Shown: in pieces, positions 59,150-64,000 of the stretch
Layout: every line of letters starts with the position of its first letter
Numbering within the stretch: the first letter of the stretch is position 1
Assembly (NCBI GenBank): GCA_030141605.1
Contig: JAQGDQ010000099.1
Span: 17,194 to 81,193, forward strand
Origin: Tubiluchus corallicola
Lineage: Eukaryota > Priapulida > Priapulimorpha > Priapulimorphida > Tubiluchidae
Direction of reading: 5' to 3'
Length of the DNA: 64,000 nt
Program-made: the position numbers and the translations under genes
The notes under the pieces: model-generated
What the model saw: the letters and a program-made list of their open reading frames with translations, nothing else
What the model was told of the DNA's origin: nothing
The model's database searches: none

Positions 59150-59812
<663 letters not shown>

Positions 59813-59988
59813 TGCAAAACTCATCAACACGCCATTATCATTGAATGTTTCTATTTCGATGACTTGCTGGACATTTTTAAACACAACGCACATGTCACAA
59901 TAACTATAAAGTAGTAATAGAATACTTTATAAACGATTTTATGGAAAACGAACTCTTCTTTGCAGCTTTGTGTAAATACGGTGACATA

Positions 59989-60221
59989 AATAAAGTCACA
60001 TGAAAAAAGTCACGGAAAAAAGTCACAATTTTGGCTAAGAAGTCACAATTAATTTTGGCTAGTTTGGGTTAGGCTTAGCGTTAGGCTTAGGGTTAGAGTT
60101 AGGGTTAGCGACTTAGGGTTGGGTTATTTCTTTCTTCCTCTGCTTTTTATCCTGTTATCTTTTTCCTGTAACTTTTTTCCGTGACTTTTTTACCTATGAC
60201 TTTTTTATCTGAGACTTTATT
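59989..60221. mobile_element. 233-bp MITE with telomere-like core
   Basis: The left end AATAAAGTCACATGAAAAAA (59989) and inverted right end GACTTTATT (60213-60221) frame repeated AAAAAAGTCAC motifs that are also inverted. The centre (60066-60125) is degenerate TTAGGG-type repeat. The AATAAA of its left end is the first canonical poly(A) signal after the BAF stop. Confidence 0.7.
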
Positions 60222-60465
60222 ACCTGTATTTATATAAGCAAATTCAAATTATGTTACATGAGTTGTTTTCACAAGAGCGCATCTGACGTTTTTGTCTCTT
60301 TTTGATCTAATTTGGATTTGCAGATCGCATCCATTTCTGTTTCTGGTTGAATATGAAATAGTGCAATTATTTTGTTGCAGCAATCTGCTAATTACAATTT
60401 GTGTCCTTTCGCTGATTTAACCATTGTAGCACCATAAGCTAGTGGACATGCTGGCACGTGTGTTC

Positions 60466-60521
60466 AAGGACCTCTATAACAAATTTTTAACTATAGTAAC
60501 ATTTTAGTTATAGAGGTCCTT
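60466..60521. repeat. Perfect 15-bp stem-loop
   Basis: AAGGACCTCTATAAC (60466-60480) pairs exactly with GTTATAGAGGTCCTT (60507-60521) across a 26-base AT-rich loop. It may be a small MITE or transposon end. Confidence 0.75.
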
Positions 60522-60890
60522 GGTGTATTTCACGTTTGCATTTACAGCTTTTAGGGTTCATTTTACTGTTGATTACAGTAACATTTTAGCAGTCACTAGG
60601 GATGTGTTACCTTCTTCATTCACCCATTCATTCCACATATTGCTGATAATTATCATAATAAATTTTCAAAGCCTTTCAACATTTATGGACGGCATAAGGT
60701 TCTGCACTAGTCGGTCCTTAGAACTGAATTCTCATGTCCATTTTGACCATTACATCCACCTCTTTACGGGCTGCCATTTTAAAGTCCGTTTTGATGTTAC
60801 ACTAGCGAATAATCTGACTAGGGTTTTTTCGATTATAGACTCATTTGCTGTTTGGTTATAGACGTATAGTCTAAAAATAGTATCGATCTA

Positions 60891-61043
60891 TCAAAGAATG
60901 TCTTGCAACTCCTTTCCTTCGTTATGCTTGTTGTAACACTGCGCTGAGTTTGCGCTGAAAAGATATGCAGACACAACAACGACAGCGACAACGACAAGGA
61001 CAACAACAGCAGCAGCGAAAAGTGCAGACGACGTCAGCGACAT
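60891..61043 (-). CDS. Signal-peptide-like small ORF, possible first exon of peroxidase gene
   Basis: A 50-codon ORF begins MSLTSSALFAAAVVVLVVVA and continues through a Val-rich hydrophobic core to SAYLFSANSAQCYN, a plausible cleavable signal peptide. It lies 7 kb upstream of the first peroxidase exon found, on the same strand. Against it, the Val run comes from GTT/GTC trinucleotide sequence and no consensus donor in the required phase 1 is visible, so a further small exon would be needed. Confidence 0.25.
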   Translation of the reverse strand: MSLTSSALFAAAVVVLVVVAVVVVSAYLFSANSAQCYNKHNEGKELQDIL

Positions 61044-61529
61044 CACCTCTCCTAACTAAAGCATAAATGACTTACAAAATTTTTCTTACTCTGCAAGCTA
61101 AAACCAAGGCAAGCCGCTATTCACAAATTATGCAATAACGAATTAGACAAGCGAGAGCACCATCCGGGCGTCACCCAAAACAAGTAAAGACCATGTTCTC
61201 TTTGAAGAATTCGTCGACGTCACAACAATTAATCACTGTTCGGATTATATGTGTCAAACCAATTTGTGAACCGCAAAGAAAATTCCGTCTAATTAATTTC
61301 GTTGAGGTGATGAAGAATGCTAGCACTAGTTCAGGAGACATGTATGCAGGTCACACAGGTCAGCTAGGTGACACATCTGAGTGACTCGCTTTTGTCAACT
61401 CTTTGTTAATTAATAAGTAGTTAAGTCTCATACATTATACAGGACGAGAACGAGAAAAAGTTTGGTATTCTAACTATAATTTGCTAGTGGCTAAGCAACG
61501 GTAGCATTTTAATGATTAAGACGAGGGCA

Positions 61530-61680
61530 GCAAAGATAACGATGACGATGATGATAATGACGATGACGATGATGGTGATCATGATGATGACAATGGCGAA
61601 AACGAACGACGACAATAACGACAATAAGATGTTGGTGATGATGACGATGATAACAGTAATGATCGTGATGTAGATAAAAA
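61530..61680. repeat. Degenerate (GATGAC)n repeat
   Basis: GATGAC/GATGAT runs with interruptions. No conserved frame. Confidence 0.85.
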
Positions 61681-62688
61681 CAGTAGTGGCTGTGAATATC
61701 GAGTGGGTCTATCCAGACAAGTACATTTCTTCGATACTTGGCTGTCAGAAAAATTGCCTAATCCCTTTGATTTGACAGGGGACTGACCGGTCAGTCAATC
61801 GACTAGTTAGATACAGCATGTATTTCATTCGTTTATTTATCGTTTCACTCATTCAGCCAGGTGAACAACTTGGATCGTATCTGTGTCAGTTTATGCTAAC
61901 TGCTATTTTTGTGAAAAAAAAATTAAAACTGAATTTAGACCAAACAAGTTTTGTCTGGCGGAACGATCAGCGGTCATTTGCGAATGACACGTGATTCACT
62001 GCAGAAAAATTCCAACAATGGAAACAGCTCAGACCTAAATTCCTTACAAATATCGCTTTCTGTATAACGCCTGAACACGCGTTATAACTGTATAACTGGC
62101 CAAAAACTGTATCACTTTCAGACTCACTCAAGCACACGTATTTTGAACACACCTGTAAGCAGTGTCAGCCCGAGACGAGACGAAAACAAAAAAAAATCAC
62201 TCTCACGGGGCGACCTAGATATAAACGTACTGAATAAACTTGGCCTAATCCAATAATTGTACTTTTTCTTTTCACTTTTTCGACTTTTTTTATAGCCACT
62301 ATCAACTTCAATGCGTAGTACTAAAGTCTGCCCCGCTGAGACCTCTTCTGAGACTTAGGTAAACTCCTTGACCGATCATTGTGAGTTGTTATTGTAGTGC
62401 GTAAACAATATTTGCGGCTGATAAAATCAATATTATGTAATAAGGAATTTAATCAAAATGCGTATAGTTTGTAATTTCTGCTAATGACATTATAACGAAA
62501 ACGCCATTTTCTTCAAAGATCTTTGATTAAGGTCAAAGAACTGGTACAAAGCAAACGCTTAGTTCTCTAAAAGGCATCAAGTCGAATGTATTATTCAACA
62601 TTTTTGTCCGCTGATGTTAGGAATAAACATAAATTAAATTACCAGTCGATGATAAATTACCTATCTTTGAACATTTAAATGATGGTGG

Positions 62689-62865
62689 TGACGTTGTTGT
62701 TGTTGTTGTTGTTGTTGTTGTTGCTGTTGTTGTCGTCGTCGTCGTCGTTGTTGTTGCTGTTGTTGTTTGTTGCTGTTGTTGTCGTCGTCGTCGTTGTTGT
62801 TGTTGTTGATGATCATGATCATGATAATGACGATGACGACAATGATAATAATAATTGTCACGATG
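62689..62865. repeat. (GTT)n/(GTC)n compound microsatellite
   Basis: GTTGTT and GTCGTC blocks followed by GATCATGAT repeats. Poly-Gln, poly-Asn and poly-Leu ORFs across it reflect the repeat. Confidence 0.95.
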
Positions 62866-62949
62866 TGATGGTGATGATATTCGTTTTGATGATGACTATG
62901 ATGAAGAGTATGAGGAGGAGAAGGGGAAGGAGAAAGCGGGGCAAATAGA

Positions 62950-64000
62950 TGACAATTATTAGAAGGTGAAGAAGGAGAAAAACGAAAACGACAGTCATGA
63001 TGATGGTAAAGCTACATTAACTCGATAGTGGTCATCATTACTTATGAACTACTGTTGAAAAAATCTTCCAGTTCTTATAACGTTTGATAAATAGCATGCA
63101 CTTTCTTCTTTGCTATACCAGTTAGTTGAGAGAAAAGGCAGTATTGCTTACGAGCTATTCTAAAAATTATCAATATTTTGAGTTAGTGAGCGTCGGACAT
63201 TGAATCTTTGAAACCTTGCAAGCACCTCCTTTTTTGCAAAATCTTGGAAAATAGCTCTACCCGTCTTATTTTTCTGTTGAGTTAGATATTTCTAGTTAAC
63301 ACTATTGTGTCCCAGTTACATCCACGTCTATAATTATGCCTGCTATATTATTACTGCGTTCAACAAGGCATAAATTAATCTTTGCATATTCTATAAATTC
63401 CATAAACTGCTTAGAATCTTATATGGACGTAGTTGTGGCCTCGTGGATCGCGAGGCGTAGAAGATTCTAGACTAAAACTATATCTATGCCTTCAAAATGT
63501 AACCACAAATATAATAATATAGGTACTTTTATGTGTAGGAATATGTCCATTAATGCAATTTTGTGGTCTGTCTAGTCAATTTGTCGTTTATCTACACCTG
63601 ATGTGGTCTACAGTCAAAAATAAAATATTATTATGGTAATTAAATGCGTAAGTTGTGACGTATTCACGTGTTGTCACTGTCACACAACCAATTAAAATGT
63701 GGTTGTGTCGTGTTTTGTTCAACAATCTCTTCTGTATCTTGTCTACGACTCAGGACCTATTTCAGCTTAGGCGAGGCCCGGGGAAGTGAGGCGTGTGAGG
63801 CCCCATCGGGCGGGGGGGGGGGGGCGAGCGCTATCATGGTTGGTGCCCAGAAAATTTTTTAACTAACTGCTAGAACGCCGGAGAAGCATTTTCGAAGAGA
63901 AAATATGGAGTTATACAGTTGTTAAAGGAAAGAACAATTGAAAGAAAAACTGCTTTATTCTCAAGACCTGTCCTTAATACTTGTCAATACTGGCAAACGG
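62950..64000. other. Right-edge region without recognised gene
   Basis: AT-rich sequence with a 13-base G run (63812-63824). I see no conserved frame, splice-consistent exon or transposon hallmark. The missing 5' exon of the peroxidase may lie here or beyond the edge. Confidence 0.5.

Noticed and set aside
60066-60125. Interstitial telomere
   Set aside because: The TTAGGG-like units are degenerate and enclosed by inverted repeats, so they belong to a MITE.
62661-62948. Poly-Gln/Asn and poly-Leu/Val ORFs
   Set aside because: They come from a GTT/GTC compound microsatellite with no conserved sequence.

Overview
The window is nuclear DNA from an invertebrate animal. It is AT-rich, genes are split by GT-AG introns, and it carries dense microsatellites plus Ty3/gypsy, LINE, hAT and MITE sequences. 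A barrier-to-autointegration-factor (BAF) gene and a multi-exon animal haem peroxidase both point to Metazoa. I cannot name the phylum or species. Gene models were built by hand from reading frame, splice consensus and phase, without transcripts.

Positions 1-11539 hold a tandem Ty3/gypsy array. The 3' part of one copy (frameshifted pol) runs into an LTR that also serves as the 5' LTR of a second, complete copy (3124-11539, intact gag and pol). The array lies antisense, directly downstream of the last visible exon of a minus-strand short-chain dehydrogenase gene related to 15-hydroxyprostaglandin dehydrogenase (exons 16812-12242). That gene lacks roughly its last 55 codons here. A 567-bp MITE with perfect 24-bp ends abuts the array.

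Positions 16813-22308 are intergenic: repeats and a hAT transposase C-terminal remnant.

Positions 22309-53921 carry one large minus-strand gene. I joined 25 exons (4412 coding nt, 1470 codons plus stop) into a single open frame. It encodes two complete animal haem peroxidase domains in tandem, both with catalytic residues present, followed by a Cys-rich, vWC-like tail. Six introns fall at equivalent sites with equal phase in the two domains, which indicates an intragenic duplication. The first exon or exons, with the signal peptide, are not firmly identified; a signal-peptide-like minus-strand ORF sits at 61043-60891. The introns carry a MITE pair in opposite orientations, LINE fragments, tRNA-derived SINEs, two hAT-like elements and long trinucleotide arrays.

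Positions 54673-56870 hold a decayed plus-strand non-LTR retrotransposon (ORF1, endonuclease and RT remnants). Positions 59150-59812 hold a two-exon plus-strand BAF-like gene of 101 codons whose intron is mostly a CT microsatellite. Its only clear poly(A) signal lies in the end of a MITE with telomere-like internal repeats. The remainder to 64000 is low-complexity or unassigned.
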